Source of the DNA: Falsiroseomonas oleicola
GTDB lineage: Bacteria; Pseudomonadota; Alphaproteobacteria; Acetobacterales; Acetobacteraceae
Reading direction: 5' to 3'
DNA: 64,000 nucleotides
NCBI RefSeq assembly: GCF_019029495.1
Contig: NZ_JAERQM010000001.1
Coordinates: 682,001 to 746,000 of the forward strand
Made by a program: the position numbers and the translations under genes. The notes beneath the pieces are model-generated. The model had not been told where the DNA came from. It made no database searches and saw only the letters and a list, made by a program, of their open reading frames with translations. Positions within the stretch are counted from its first letter, which is position 1. The number at the start of each line of letters is the position of its first letter. Below, piece after piece: positions 52,656 through 61,632 of this stretch.

Positions 52656-55058
52656 TTAGATGGGGCAGACGCCGGAGGCGCATTGCAGATGCGCCAGGTC
52701 CACCGCCTCATGCAGCGCCGGATCGTTGATGCCCTCGACGAGGGACAGGAAACGCTCCGGCGAGACCTCCTCCTCCGGCAGGTATTCATAGCCCAGCTCA
52801 TTGTCCGGCCGGCTCGGCAGGATGGCGCAGCAGCGGATTTCCGGCTGGTGCGTCAGCACCATGTCGCGGAAGGCCGCCAGGTCGTGGCGGTCAGTGTAGA
52901 TCTTCAGCGTGTAGGACACCTGGTTGCCGCGCTCGGCGCCGATCCAGTGGCGCTCCAGCAGCGACAGCCAGTGATACTGCGCGGCGGGCGCGGCTTCCGG
53001 CGCCGTCACCAGCTTCTCGGCCAGGCCCAGCCGCTCGATCAGCGATAGGGTGGGGAAGCCGACGATCGACATGCCGGGGAAGGAGGACAGGCTGCGGATC
53101 GGATAGCCGCGCGCCTCGTAATCGGCCAGCAGCCGGTCGCTGTCCGGAGTCCAGCCGCCATCCTCCGCGCGGCTGCCCTTGAACTGCACCCAGCGCAGAT
53201 AGTGCCGCCGCGCCGGCAGATGCGCGCCCTCCGTCAGCCCGAACAGCTTGCTGGTGGTGCCGGCGGGCTTCACCGTGGTGACGGTGGCCGGCGGCGCCAT
53301 GCCGAGCTCCGCCGCATAGCGCGAGGATTCCTGCTTCGCCGCATCCGACAGGCGCGACAGCATGGCCCAGAAGGGCGCGGACAGGTTCTCGTCCAGCAGG
53401 TCGTCAAAGCCCAGGCCCCAGCGCATCCAGGCCCATTCATGCAGGCCGGTCGGGCCGATGCCGATGCGGTTGGTGCGCGCGACCTCCGCCGCATAAAGCG
53501 CGTCCATGCGGTTGGCGCGGATCAGGAAGCGCACGCCGAGGCGCACGCTGTCCTCCACCCGCGCATCCCATTCCTCCGCCAAAGCGGGCGGCAGGTCGCC
53601 AGGCGTCAGCTTCGTATGGTCCGCCGGGCAGGCCAGCAGCGGCGCGAAATCGGCGATGACGCAATAGCCGCCGGTGACATGCAGCGTGATCTCGCCGCAG
53701 GGGTTGGTGGTGGCGGGGAACTGCGCGGAACTCGCGCGGCGCGCCACCTCGGCCAGCAGCCCCACCGCATGGTCGGCCTGGTAGCGGGCGGAACGCACAT
53801 CGCGCCCATCCTCGTGCACGGGCTTGTCCCAGGCGCTGCCGGTGCGGTGATCCTCCAGCCGGTCGCCATTGATGAAGCCGGGCTCGCCATTGATGTAGCC
53901 GCAGCGGGTCGCTTCCTCGAACACCGCCAGGGCGTGGCGGTGCAGCGGGTCGGCGCTGCCGGCGCGGGCCTCGCGCACGCCCTCCCAGAAGGCGGCGTCG
54001 ACCATGACGGAGTTGTTGGCCGTCCACAGCCCGCCTTCGGATTTCACCCGGATGAAGCGCAGGATGCCCGGGTCGCGCCAGGATTTCGTGGCCATGCGCG
54101 CGGCACGGCGGGCGCCGCCCACCTGCACCTCCACCGACAGATGGTGGTCCACCAGCATCGCCTGTTCCCAGGGGGCCAGTTCGCGGCTCTTCGCCGGCTC
54201 GATCACCTGGGCGCGCAGATTGACGAAGGCGCGCATCAGCGAAAGCGGGCCGGAGGCCGGGCGGCCCTGCATGCCGCCGATCGGCGCGCCGCAGGGGCGG
54301 ATGGCGGAGAAATCCAGCAGCAGCGTGCGGTCGGCCGCACCCTCGAAGGCCAGGCTCTCCAGCAGTTCCACCGCCTTGCCCCAGCCCTCCCGGCTATCGG
54401 CCACCACATGGCGGATGGCATCCGCCGGCGCCGGATCCACCAGAAACTCGCGCGCGAGCCAGCCGCGCAGATCGGCCTCCTGCGCCGCCGTCATCGACTC
54501 CAGCGAGGTGCCCCAGGGCAGAAGCTGAAAATCGAGCGCGAAGCGGTGCAGCGTGGCGCGGTCCTTCGGCCAGTCCTGGTGCGCCGCATCCAGCCGCAGC
54601 AGCAGCTTCGGCGCCTGCGCCCAGTCCACCGCCATCAACTCGTCATCATAGGCCCGGCCGACGCCGCTGCCGTTCAGCAGCAGGTAGAACAGGCTGAAGG
54701 AGGCTGCGGCCGTGGCGCAATTGGTGAAGACCTCCATGTTGCGGCCGGGCTGGTCGGCATCGCCATGCTGGAGGTGACGGCCGGAGGTGATGAGCGCGCC
54801 GCTGGCGATAGCATTGCGCAGCCGCGCCTGCTCCATCGGATCGGCCGCCGCGCCGAGCAGCCCCATATTCCCCGCCGCGACGCGGTCCGCCACCCGGCCG
54901 AAATCCTCGGCATCGCTGGGGCGGAAGACGGTGCGCCGCGCCACGGCCAGGCCCATCCCGGCATCCAGCGCCCGCCCTTGCACCGGCAGCCCGCCGAAGC
55001 GGGTTCCCGGGGTCTGGCGGTGGCGGGCATAGGGGGCGCCGGGCAGGGAACCGTCCAT
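52656..55058 (-). CDS. nrdJ: adenosylcobalamin-dependent ribonucleotide reductase, monomeric class II (RTPR-like)
   Basis: An 800-residue enzyme making deoxyribonucleotides with coenzyme B12, independent of oxygen. The catalytic set resembles Lactobacillus RTPR: Cys114 in FTNCATAAAS, the NPCGE motif with Asn452, Cys454 (thiyl radical) and Glu456, the partner Cys466 in GGYC, and the C-terminal redox pair in LQCASGVCPI. PAGTTSKLFGLTEGAH is the phosphate-binding loop. The ATG at 55058 is preferred because AAGGA lies 8 nt before it; another ATG is three codons upstream. Two NrdR boxes precede the gene. I see no cobalamin riboswitch. Confidence 0.93.
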   Translation of the reverse strand: MDGSLPGAPYARHRQTPGTRFGGLPVQGRALDAGMGLAVARRTVFRPSDAEDFGRVADRVAAGNMGLLGAAADPMEQARLRNAIASGALITSGRHLQHGDADQPGRNMEVFTNCATAAASFSLFYLLLNGSGVGRAYDDELMAVDWAQAPKLLLRLDAAHQDWPKDRATLHRFALDFQLLPWGTSLESMTAAQEADLRGWLAREFLVDPAPADAIRHVVADSREGWGKAVELLESLAFEGAADRTLLLDFSAIRPCGAPIGGMQGRPASGPLSLMRAFVNLRAQVIEPAKSRELAPWEQAMLVDHHLSVEVQVGGARRAARMATKSWRDPGILRFIRVKSEGGLWTANNSVMVDAAFWEGVREARAGSADPLHRHALAVFEEATRCGYINGEPGFINGDRLEDHRTGSAWDKPVHEDGRDVRSARYQADHAVGLLAEVARRASSAQFPATTNPCGEITLHVTGGYCVIADFAPLLACPADHTKLTPGDLPPALAEEWDARVEDSVRLGVRFLIRANRMDALYAAEVARTNRIGIGPTGLHEWAWMRWGLGFDDLLDENLSAPFWAMLSRLSDAAKQESSRYAAELGMAPPATVTTVKPAGTTSKLFGLTEGAHLPARRHYLRWVQFKGSRAEDGGWTPDSDRLLADYEARGYPIRSLSSFPGMSIVGFPTLSLIERLGLAEKLVTAPEAAPAAQYHWLSLLERHWIGAERGNQVSYTLKIYTDRHDLAAFRDMVLTHQPEIRCCAILPSRPDNELGYEYLPEEEVSPERFLSLVEGINDPALHEAVDLAHLQCASGVCPI

Positions 55059-55097
55059 CTCGTGCATCCTTGGGCAGCCGCATCAGCGCGGCGGTCC

Positions 55098-55145
55098 ACA
55101 CGATATATGGTGATCCGATCAGCCCGTCACTACCATATCTAGTCA
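55098..55145. promoter_or_regulatory. pair of NrdR boxes upstream of nrdJ
   Basis: Box 1 ACACGATATATGGTGA (55098-55113) and box 2 CTACCATATCTAGTCA (55130-55145) both follow the NrdR pattern acaCwAtATaTwGtgt. They are exactly 32 bp apart, three helical turns, the spacing required for NrdR. They lie 40-87 bp before the nrdJ start. Confidence 0.8.
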
Positions 55146-55211
55146 CGACAGCCCGAGCAGAGGACTCCCCGCGGCCGGACCCAGGGCACTTCCCGGCCTT
55201 GCGCGCGGGTT

Positions 55212-56036
55212 TCAGCCGACCGCGCGGGCCGGCAGGGCGGCGAGCTGTTCCTGGTCCGCGATGGCCGCGCAGGCCTCCTTCGCCGCCGCCATCACCCGCT
55301 CTGCCAGCGCGGCGCGGCCCGAATCGGGCACGGAATCGAGCTTGGCGGCGATGCCGATGCTGCCCAGAACGCCCCCCTCCGCATTGAACAGCGGCGCGGC
55401 GACGCCGAGGATTCCGGGCAGGAATTCGGACTGGGTGATGCCGTGCCCGGCCTCCCTGATCGCGCGCAGGGCGTGGCGGAAGCTTTCCCAGTCGCCACCC
55501 AGCCCGGCGGCGGCGATGGTCGGGCGGTGGCGGGCGAAGATGGCGCGAAGCTGGTGCGGCGGCAGATGCGCCAGGATGACCTTGGAGGCCGCGCCGGTGA
55601 ACAGCGGCCGGCGCTGGCCCCGGCTGAACAACCCCTCCGGCGCGCCGGGCGCCGGGGCATCGGCCACGCACATCACGGTGCCGGAGAACAGCAGGCAGAG
55701 CAGGCCGGTCTGCCCCACCTCCTCCGCCAGGCGGCGCATCGCCGGCACGCCGCCGGCCGTCACCGGGTCACAGAGCCGCATGGTGCGGTCCAGCTCGATG
55801 ATGCGCGGCCCCAGCATCCAGGCGCCGCCCGCCACCGGCGTCAGCAGCCCCGCCGCCTGAAGCGCCTTGATGTAGCGGTAGCAGGTGGAGCGGGAGGTGC
55901 CGGAGACGCGGATCAGGTCGTCCGTCGCCCAGGCGGGCGCGGTGGCGGTGAACAGGTCCAGCAGCCCCAGCATCTTTTCCAGGCTGCTGGCGCCGCGGCG
56001 CGTCTCCAAGGCGGTCACCGAAGAAAATCCCGTCAT
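55212..56036 (-). CDS. IclR-family transcriptional regulator
   Basis: A 274-residue regulator with an N-terminal winged helix (SLEKMLGLLDLFTATAPAWATDDLIRVSGTSRSTCYRYIKALQAAGLLTPV) and a C-terminal GAF-like effector domain (about 100-265: LAEEVGQTGLLCLLFSGTVMCVADA, RRPLFTGAASKVILAHLPPHQLRAIF, ITQSEFLPGILGVAAPLFNAEGGVLGSIGIAA). It is divergent, by 58 bp, from the aldolase operon, which it most likely controls. ATACG-AA-CGTAT at 56085-56096 overlaps the aldolase start codon and is an operator candidate. IclR proteins of this kind usually bind aromatic or small acid inducers. Confidence 0.9.
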   Translation of the reverse strand: MTGFSSVTALETRRGASSLEKMLGLLDLFTATAPAWATDDLIRVSGTSRSTCYRYIKALQAAGLLTPVAGGAWMLGPRIIELDRTMRLCDPVTAGGVPAMRRLAEEVGQTGLLCLLFSGTVMCVADAPAPGAPEGLFSRGQRRPLFTGAASKVILAHLPPHQLRAIFARHRPTIAAAGLGGDWESFRHALRAIREAGHGITQSEFLPGILGVAAPLFNAEGGVLGSIGIAAKLDSVPDSGRAALAERVMAAAKEACAAIADQEQLAALPARAVG

Positions 56037-56094
56037 GCTGGACAATCCGAAAACCCGAGATTAGCGTCGGGAGGAAGTGGGGGAATACGAACGT

Positions 56095-56892
56095 ATGAGT
56101 GGAACCGGTATAGCCGCGAATGCGGCGCGGCGCAGGCTGGAGGCCGGGGGCCTGGTTCTCTGCATGGGGCTGCGCCAGGCCCGCACCGTCGATATCGGCC
56201 AGATGGCCGCCGCCTGCGGCTTCGAATCGCTGTATGTCGACATGGAACACAGCCCGATCGGGCTGGAGACCGTCTCCGCCATCTGCACCGCCGCGACGGC
56301 CTTCGGGGTGACTCCGCTGGTGCGCCCCCCCGGACATGGGGCGGATTGGATCGGCCGGATCCTGGATGGCGGGGCGCAGGGCATCATCCTGCCGCATGTG
56401 AACACGGCCGCCCAGGCCCGCGCCATCGTCGAGGCCGCCCGCTTCCCGCCGCTCGGCCATCGCTCCGTCATGGGTCCCGGCCCGGGCGTCGGCTACCGCG
56501 CTTTGCCGCTGAAGCAGATCAATGAGACGCTGAACGCCGGCACGCTGGTGGTCTGCATGATCGAGACGCCGGAGGGCGTCGCCAATGCCGATGCCATCGC
56601 CGCCGTGCCGGGGGTGGATGTGCTGCTGATCGGCTCCAACGACCTCTGCACCGAGATGGGCATTCCTGGAGAGCTGCGGAATCCCAGGCTGCGGGAGGCC
56701 TATGTCACCGTCGCCGCGGCCTGCCGCGCCCATGGCAAGGTGCTGGGCGTCGGCGGCATCCGGGGGGATGCAGAGCTTCAGAAGGACCTGATCGACCTCG
56801 GCGCCCGCTTCCTGATCGCCGGCAATGATGTCGGCTATCTGATGGCTGCCGCGCGGGCCGATGCGGCGACATTGCACAAGCTGCTGCCATGA
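56095..56892 (+). CDS. HpcH/HpaI-family class II aldolase
   Basis: A 265-residue TIM-barrel aldolase that cleaves 4-hydroxy-2-oxo acids to pyruvate (or oxaloacetate-type products) and an aldehyde, using a divalent metal. Family motifs are ESLYVDMEHSPIGLETVS, TPLVRPPGHGADWIGRILDGGAQGIILPHVNTAAQAR, MIETPEGVANADAIAAVPGVDVLLIGSNDL with the metal-binding Glu and Asp, and LGVGGIRGDAE. It is first in a plus-strand operon with two binding proteins and a LigI-like hydrolase; its stop overlaps the next start (ATGA). Confidence 0.9.
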   Translation: MSGTGIAANAARRRLEAGGLVLCMGLRQARTVDIGQMAAACGFESLYVDMEHSPIGLETVSAICTAATAFGVTPLVRPPGHGADWIGRILDGGAQGIILPHVNTAAQARAIVEAARFPPLGHRSVMGPGPGVGYRALPLKQINETLNAGTLVVCMIETPEGVANADAIAAVPGVDVLLIGSNDLCTEMGIPGELRNPRLREAYVTVAAACRAHGKVLGVGGIRGDAELQKDLIDLGARFLIAGNDVGYLMAAARADAATLHKLLP

Positions 56893-57788
56893 CGGCGCGC
56901 GGCCGCCTCACCATCCTCTCGGCCGCCGAGCGCCCCTATTGCGAGGCGCTGCTGCGCGGCTTCGCGCGGCGCCATCCTGCGGTGGAGGTGGATTTCGTCT
57001 TCGGCATCTCCACCGCGCTGCATGACCGCTACCTGGCGGAACACGCGGCCGGCGGGCCGACTGCCGACCTGGTCTGGTCCAGCGCCATGGACCAGGTGAT
57101 GGGGCTGGTGCTGGAGGGCCATGCCCAGCCGCATGGCGTGGCGCATGGCCTGCCGGCGGAGGCTGCCTGGCAGGATCTGGCCCTGGCGACGACGCGGGAG
57201 CCGGTGTTCTCCCTGGTGCGCGGCCCGGGGCGCGCCGGCAGCTTCGCCGAGATCGCCGCCTTCCTGGCGGCGAATCCGGGGCCGGTCGGGGTGCCGGATA
57301 TCGTGGCGAACGGGCTGGGCTTCCTCGCCTTGCTGCGCGCCAGCCAGGTCGATCCCGGCTTCGCCACCGGCCTCGCCGCGCTGGGCGCCCGCCGGCCCCG
57401 CCTCTGCGGCTCCGCCCTGGCCCTGGTGCGCGCGGTGACGGAAGGCGGGGTGCTGGCGGTGCATGTGCTGGGGGCCTATGCGCTGCGCGCCGTGGCCGTC
57501 GACCCGTCCCTCGCCATCGCCGAATCCGACCTGCCGGCGCCGGCCGTGGCGCGGCTGGCCTTCATTCCGGCGCGCGCCGCCAATCCGGAAGCCGCCTCCG
57601 CCTTCCTCGCCTTCCTGGTGTCGGAGGAAGGCCAGGCGGCGCTGGCGGAAGGTGACTTCTGGCCGGTGCTGGCGACCCCGCCGCGCCGCATCGCGCCGAT
57701 TCCATTGGATGCGGATTTCCCCGCTTTGCTCGACCCCGGCCGGCGCGCGGCGCTGGTCGCGAGCTGGCGCGCCGCCATGACGCCGTGA
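56889..57788 (+). CDS. periplasmic-binding-protein-like protein without signal peptide
   Basis: A 299-residue protein with the fold signature of iron/polyamine-type extracellular binding proteins: LTILSAAERPYCEALLRGFARRHPAVEVDFVFGISTALHDRYLAEH, then PTADLVWSSAMDQVM, and a late ANPEAASAFLAFLVSEEGQAALAEGDFWPVL. No signal peptide is seen: the chain opens MTARGRLTILSAAERP and the ATG is tied to the aldolase stop (ATGA), leaving no room for one. It could be a cytoplasmic ligand-sensing protein or be secreted in another way. Its ligand is unknown. Confidence 0.78.
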   Translation: MTARGRLTILSAAERPYCEALLRGFARRHPAVEVDFVFGISTALHDRYLAEHAAGGPTADLVWSSAMDQVMGLVLEGHAQPHGVAHGLPAEAAWQDLALATTREPVFSLVRGPGRAGSFAEIAAFLAANPGPVGVPDIVANGLGFLALLRASQVDPGFATGLAALGARRPRLCGSALALVRAVTEGGVLAVHVLGAYALRAVAVDPSLAIAESDLPAPAVARLAFIPARAANPEAASAFLAFLVSEEGQAALAEGDFWPVLATPPRRIAPIPLDADFPALLDPGRRAALVASWRAAMTP

Positions 57789-57814
57789 CCGACCCATCGG
57801 GAGGAACACCAACA

Positions 57815-58786
57815 ATGAAACGCCGCCATCTTCTGCCGCTGCTCGCCGCCCCTGCCCTGCTGCCGCGCCTGGCCCGCGCCCAGGCCCAGCCCTGGCCGGC
57901 GGGCACGGTGCGCATCATCGTGCCCTTCGCCCCCGGCTCCTTCACCGATATCTCTGCCCGCCTGCTGGCGCAGGAACTGACGGGGCAGATCGGCCAGTCC
58001 GTCGTGGTGGAGAATCGCGGCGGGGCCGGCGGCACGCTGGGCGCCACCGCCGCCGCCCGCGCCGCGCCGGATGGGCTGACGCTGCTGCTGACCGACAATT
58101 CCTACGCCATCTCCCCCTCGCTCTATCCCAGCCTGCCCTATGACGCGCTGGCGGATCTGGCGCAGGTCAGCCGCATCGCCAGCAGCCCCTCCATCCTGCT
58201 GGTCCGGCCGGGTCTTGGCGCGCGCGACCTCAACGCGCTGGTCGCGATGGCGAAGGCACGTCCGGGGGCGCTGAGCTTCGGCTCCGGCGGCCAGGGCTCC
58301 TCCGCCCATCTGGCGATGGAATTGCTGGCCAATGTCGCCGGGATGCGGCTGCTGCATGTGCCCTATCGCGGCGTCGCCGCCGCGATCGCGGAGGTTATCA
58401 GCGGACGGGTGGACATGGCCATCGCCAGCCTTGCCTCGGGCGTCACCCATGTGCGCGCGGGCACGCTGCATGGTCTTGGCGTGTCGGGCGCCCAGCGCGC
58501 CGCTGCGCTGCCGATGGTGCCGACCTTCATCGAGGCCGGGCAGCCGCGCTACGACATGATGTACTGGTGGGGCGTGGCCGCGCCGAAGGCGACGCCGGAG
58601 GGCACGATCAACCGCCTGAATGCCGAGATCGGCACCGCGCTGCGGGCGCCGAAGCTGGTGGAGGCCTTCGCCGCCGCCGGCGCCACCCCGGTACATTCGA
58701 CCCCCGCCGAGATGACCGCGCATATGGCGCGGGAAGTCGCGCTGTGGCGGGAGGTGGTGCAGCGCGCCGGGGTGAAGCTGGAATAG
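57815..58786 (+). CDS. Bug/TctC-family tripartite tricarboxylate transporter receptor
   Basis: A 323-residue periplasmic receptor with signal peptide MKRRHLLPLLAAPALLPRLARAQ. It contains VRIIVPFAPGSFTDISARLLAQEL, GQSVVVENRGGAGGTLGATAAARAAPDGLTLLL, SFGSGGQGSSAHLAMELL and [26 protein letters not shown] site precedes the ATG. In this operon it probably binds the acid that the LigI-like hydrolase and the aldolase break down. Confidence 0.93.
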   Translation: MKRRHLLPLLAAPALLPRLARAQAQPWPAGTVRIIVPFAPGSFTDISARLLAQELTGQIGQSVVVENRGGAGGTLGATAAARAAPDGLTLLLTDNSYAISPSLYPSLPYDALADLAQVSRIASSPSILLVRPGLGARDLNALVAMAKARPGALSFGSGGQGSSAHLAMELLANVAGMRLLHVPYRGVAAAIAEVISGRVDMAIASLASGVTHVRAGTLHGLGVSGAQRAAALPMVPTFIEAGQPRYDMMYWWGVAAPKATPEGTINRLNAEIGTALRAPKLVEAFAAAGATPVHSTPAEMTAHMAREVALWREVVQRAGVKLE

Positions 58787-58799
58787 GAATTTCGCGAAG

Positions 58800-59672
58800 A
58801 TGCTCGACCACAAGGCTGAAGGCCCGCCGGCCTTCCGCGCGCCGCCGCTGTCCTGCGACGCGCATTTCCACGTCTTCGGCGATCCGGCGCGCTACCCCTA
58901 TGCCTCGCCGGAGCCGCTGCGCTACGCGCCGCCGGTGGCGCCGCTGCCGGATTATCTCGACCTCGCCGCGCATCTCGGCATCGAGCGCTTCGTCTTCGTC
59001 CAGCCCAGCGCCTATGGGGAGGACAATGCCTGCATGCTGGATGCGATGCGGAAGGTGGGCATCGCCCACTGCCGCGGCATCGTCGATGTGCATGAGGATG
59101 TGCCGGATGCGGTGCTGGCGGAGATGGATGCGCTGGGCGTGCGCGGCGTGCGCATCAACTACTCCCCGGTCAAGCCGCGCATCGACGGCTTCTCCCGCCA
59201 GATGCTGCCGCGCATCCGGCGGCTGGAGGCGCGCTGCCGCGAGATCGGCTGGCACCTGGACTTCCTCGGCCCGGGCTGGCTGACGGCGGAGCTGCTGCCG
59301 ACCCTGGCCAGCCTGACGGTGCCCTTCAGCCTGGCGCATATGGGCATGTTCCTGGCCAAGGACGGCCCCGGCCAGCCCGGCTTCCAGGCGCTGATCGAAG
59401 TGCTGAAGCGCGACGATGTGCAGGGCTACGCGAAGTTCACCGGCACCTACCGCATGGCGACGCCGCCCGGTTTCGTCGATGCGGCGCCGATGGCGCGCGC
59501 GCTGGTGGAAGCGGTGCCGGACCGCATCATCTGGGGCAGCGACTACCCGCATCTGTCCTTCGCCCATGCCGTCGGTTCCGTGCAGCTTTTCAACCTGCTG
59601 GGCGACTGGGCGGATGAGGCGGCGCGCCGGAAGATCCTGGTGGACAATCCGGCACGGCTGTTCGGCTTCTGA
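58800..59672 (+). CDS. amidohydrolase-2 family hydrolase, 2-pyrone-4,6-dicarboxylate lactonase (LigI)-like
   Basis: A 290-residue TIM-barrel hydrolase. It starts with the LigI-like CDAHFHVFGDPARYPY motif, where two His residues lie on strand 1, and has RGVRINYSPVKPRIDGF, SLAHMGMFLAKDGPGQPGF and the strand-8 Asp in IIWGSDYPHLSFAHAV. LigI opens the lactone of 2-pyrone-4,6-dicarboxylate in protocatechuate/gallate 4,5-cleavage; an aldolase then makes pyruvate. An HpcH aldolase is in the same operon, which fits such a lactone-to-pyruvate sequence, though related lactonases act on sugar-acid lactones. Confidence 0.85.
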   Translation: MLDHKAEGPPAFRAPPLSCDAHFHVFGDPARYPYASPEPLRYAPPVAPLPDYLDLAAHLGIERFVFVQPSAYGEDNACMLDAMRKVGIAHCRGIVDVHEDVPDAVLAEMDALGVRGVRINYSPVKPRIDGFSRQMLPRIRRLEARCREIGWHLDFLGPGWLTAELLPTLASLTVPFSLAHMGMFLAKDGPGQPGFQALIEVLKRDDVQGYAKFTGTYRMATPPGFVDAAPMARALVEAVPDRIIWGSDYPHLSFAHAVGSVQLFNLLGDWADEAARRKILVDNPARLFGF

Positions 59673-59726
59673 GTGTGCGGTCGCCGATGGGCGGCCGTCA
59701 CGCCAACGCCCGAAGAGCCTGACCTG

Positions 59727-59778
59727 CGGCCCGCACCGCGGGCCGAGCGGCCGAATGGCCGCCGCCGCTCATGCGGCG
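59727..59778 (+). repeat. Copy D of the GC-rich multi-hairpin intergenic repeat
   Basis: Plus strand: H3 CGGCCCGC-ACC-GCGGGCCG (59727-59745), H1 GCGGCC-GAAT-GGCCGC (59747-59762), H2 CGCCGC-TCAT-GCGGCG (59763-59778). It lies between convergent genes and is followed by a further CG-rich stretch ending CTGAGGGCCTAAAAA. Confidence 0.8.
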
Positions 59779-59851
59779 AGCCAAGGCCGCGGAGCGGCCG
59801 CCCGTCACGCCTTTGGCGTGCCTGCGGCACGACTGAGGGCCTAAAAACCAA

Positions 59852-61498
59852 TCACGCCGCCTTGCGGCTCAGCCGGTCGAGCAGCGCGGCGTAGCGCGGC
59901 TGCTCCGCCGTGCCGTCCGGGAAGCTGATGCCGCATTCGCCGGCATCATTGGCATGGGCGATGGTCATCGGCAGGTCCATGCCTTCCAGGCGCAGCCGCC
60001 CCCGGCCGCCGGTCCGCGCCCCGCGCACGCCGCTCAGCCGCGCACCGCCGCCGGAGATATCCTTCAGCCGGACCTGGAGGGTGCCCTGGCCGTCCAGCTC
60101 CAGCTCCGCCGGCAGGTCCGCCTGATGGCGCTTGTGGCGGCGGCGGTTGACGCTGTCGGTGGAGGTGCGCACAGCCTGGATCACGGCATGGCGCAGATGC
60201 ACCACCGCCTCCTCCAGAGTCGCCGCCGTGGCCTGCACCGCCTCCGCCTGCCGGTCGGTCTCGCCCACCGCGGCGCGCACCGCGTCGGTCTGCTGCGACA
60301 TCTCGCCGGCCGCTTCCGCGGTCTGGCCGATGCTGCGGGCGATCTCCTCGGTCGCGGCGCCCTGCTGCTGCACGGCCTCCGACACGCTGGCGACGACGCG
60401 GTCGATCTCCCCGATCCGCTGCACCATCTCCGCCACCTCCCCCACCGCCTGGCCGGTGGCCAGGCGGATGGCGGCGAGCTGCTTGCTGATATCCTCGGTC
60501 GAACGCGCGGTCTGGGTGGCGAGCTGCTTCACCTCGCTCGCCACCACGGCGAAGCCCTTCCCGGCCTCCCCGGCGCGGGCGGCCTCGATGGTCGCGTTCA
60601 GCGCCAGCAGGTTCGTCTTGCTGGCGATGTCGGCGATGATGCCGGCGACCTGGCTGATCTGCTCGGCCTGCTGCGACAGCGCCTCGATGCTGCCGCGCGC
60701 GGCGCGCCCGGCCTCCACCGCCTGCTGCGCGGCGCTGCCGGAGAGTGTGACCTGGCGCGTGATCTCGCCGATCGAGGCGGTGAGCTCCTCCGCCGCCGCC
60801 GCCACGGTCTGGGCCGTGCTGCGGGTCTGCCCGGCGGCCAGCGCCGCCTCCTCCGCATTGCGGCCGGTGCGGGATGCGGTGCCGGACATGGCGCGCGCGG
60901 TGACGGCCATCTCGCCGGTCAGGCCGCTGACCCTGGCCACCGCCTCGCCGGCCGCCCGCTCGATGGTCTCGGCCATGCCGATCATGGCGCGGTCACGGCT
61001 TTCCGCCTGCGCCGCCGCATAGGTCTCCAGCAGCAGTTCCAGGTCGAGCCAGACGACGCGGCCCAGCGCCTCCCGCACCGCCTGTTCACGCTGCCGTCCG
61101 GCGCGGTTGAACAGGCCGCCGCCACGTGCCGCGGGCTGGTGCAGCGCCAGATCGCGCAGGATCCCGGCCATCACGCTGTGGTGGCAGACCGCCACGGCGA
61201 AGCCTGGCACACCATTGGCATGGAAGGCCGAAGCCAGCCGTGCGGCCGAGGCCTCGAAGCCCTCGCCGATCTGGCCGGTGACGACGCGTTGCCAATGCGC
61301 CACGCGCACCTCATGCACATCGGGCCGGGCCAGTGCCGCCTGCATCTCGGGCCAGGAATCGAAGGCGCCCTGAAGCGAGACCAGCAATTGCGGCAGCCGC
61401 TGTTCGGCGAAGCTCTTCAAGGTGCCGAGGACCCCGAGATCCGAGGCGGTGAGGCCGAAGGCGGCGATACGCTTGTCCTGAGCCGAGCCGTGGGTCAT
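59852..61498 (-). CDS. soluble globin-coupled methyl-accepting chemotaxis protein with C-terminal PilZ domain
   Basis: A 548-residue chemoreceptor without transmembrane segments. Residues about 10-160 are a protoglobin sensor ([39 protein letters not shown]); His93 is the likely proximal haem ligand. Residues about 190-440 are the MCP signalling hairpin with tip [40 protein letters not shown]. Residues about 450-545 are a PilZ domain: [15 protein letters not shown] (RxxxR) and [13 protein letters not shown] (DxSxxG), the c-di-GMP contacts. It should sense O2 through haem and tune chemotaxis, modulated by c-di-GMP. Confidence 0.87.
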   Translation of the reverse strand: MTHGSAQDKRIAAFGLTASDLGVLGTLKSFAEQRLPQLLVSLQGAFDSWPEMQAALARPDVHEVRVAHWQRVVTGQIGEGFEASAARLASAFHANGVPGFAVAVCHHSVMAGILRDLALHQPAARGGGLFNRAGRQREQAVREALGRVVWLDLELLLETYAAAQAESRDRAMIGMAETIERAAGEAVARVSGLTGEMAVTARAMSGTASRTGRNAEEAALAAGQTRSTAQTVAAAAEELTASIGEITRQVTLSGSAAQQAVEAGRAARGSIEALSQQAEQISQVAGIIADIASKTNLLALNATIEAARAGEAGKGFAVVASEVKQLATQTARSTEDISKQLAAIRLATGQAVGEVAEMVQRIGEIDRVVASVSEAVQQQGAATEEIARSIGQTAEAAGEMSQQTDAVRAAVGETDRQAEAVQATAATLEEAVVHLRHAVIQAVRTSTDSVNRRRHKRHQADLPAELELDGQGTLQVRLKDISGGGARLSGVRGARTGGRGRLRLEGMDLPMTIAHANDAGECGISFPDGTAEQPRYAALLDRLSRKAA

Positions 61499-61632
61499 CG
61501 AAGGTCCATTTGATTGGCGAGTCTGCTGCGTCTCAGCTTCGCAGAGAAGGATTGGCGGAAGATGAAGCCAGGCCCTGACGGATCGACGGCGCGGGGCGAA
61601 GCGCGTAACGACGCGGCAAGGAGAAAACGCGC

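Noticed and set aside
55059-55211. Cobalamin riboswitch upstream of the B12-dependent reductase
   Set aside because: The gap is too short for a full riboswitch and lacks a recognisable B12-box; NrdR boxes explain the conserved-looking bases.
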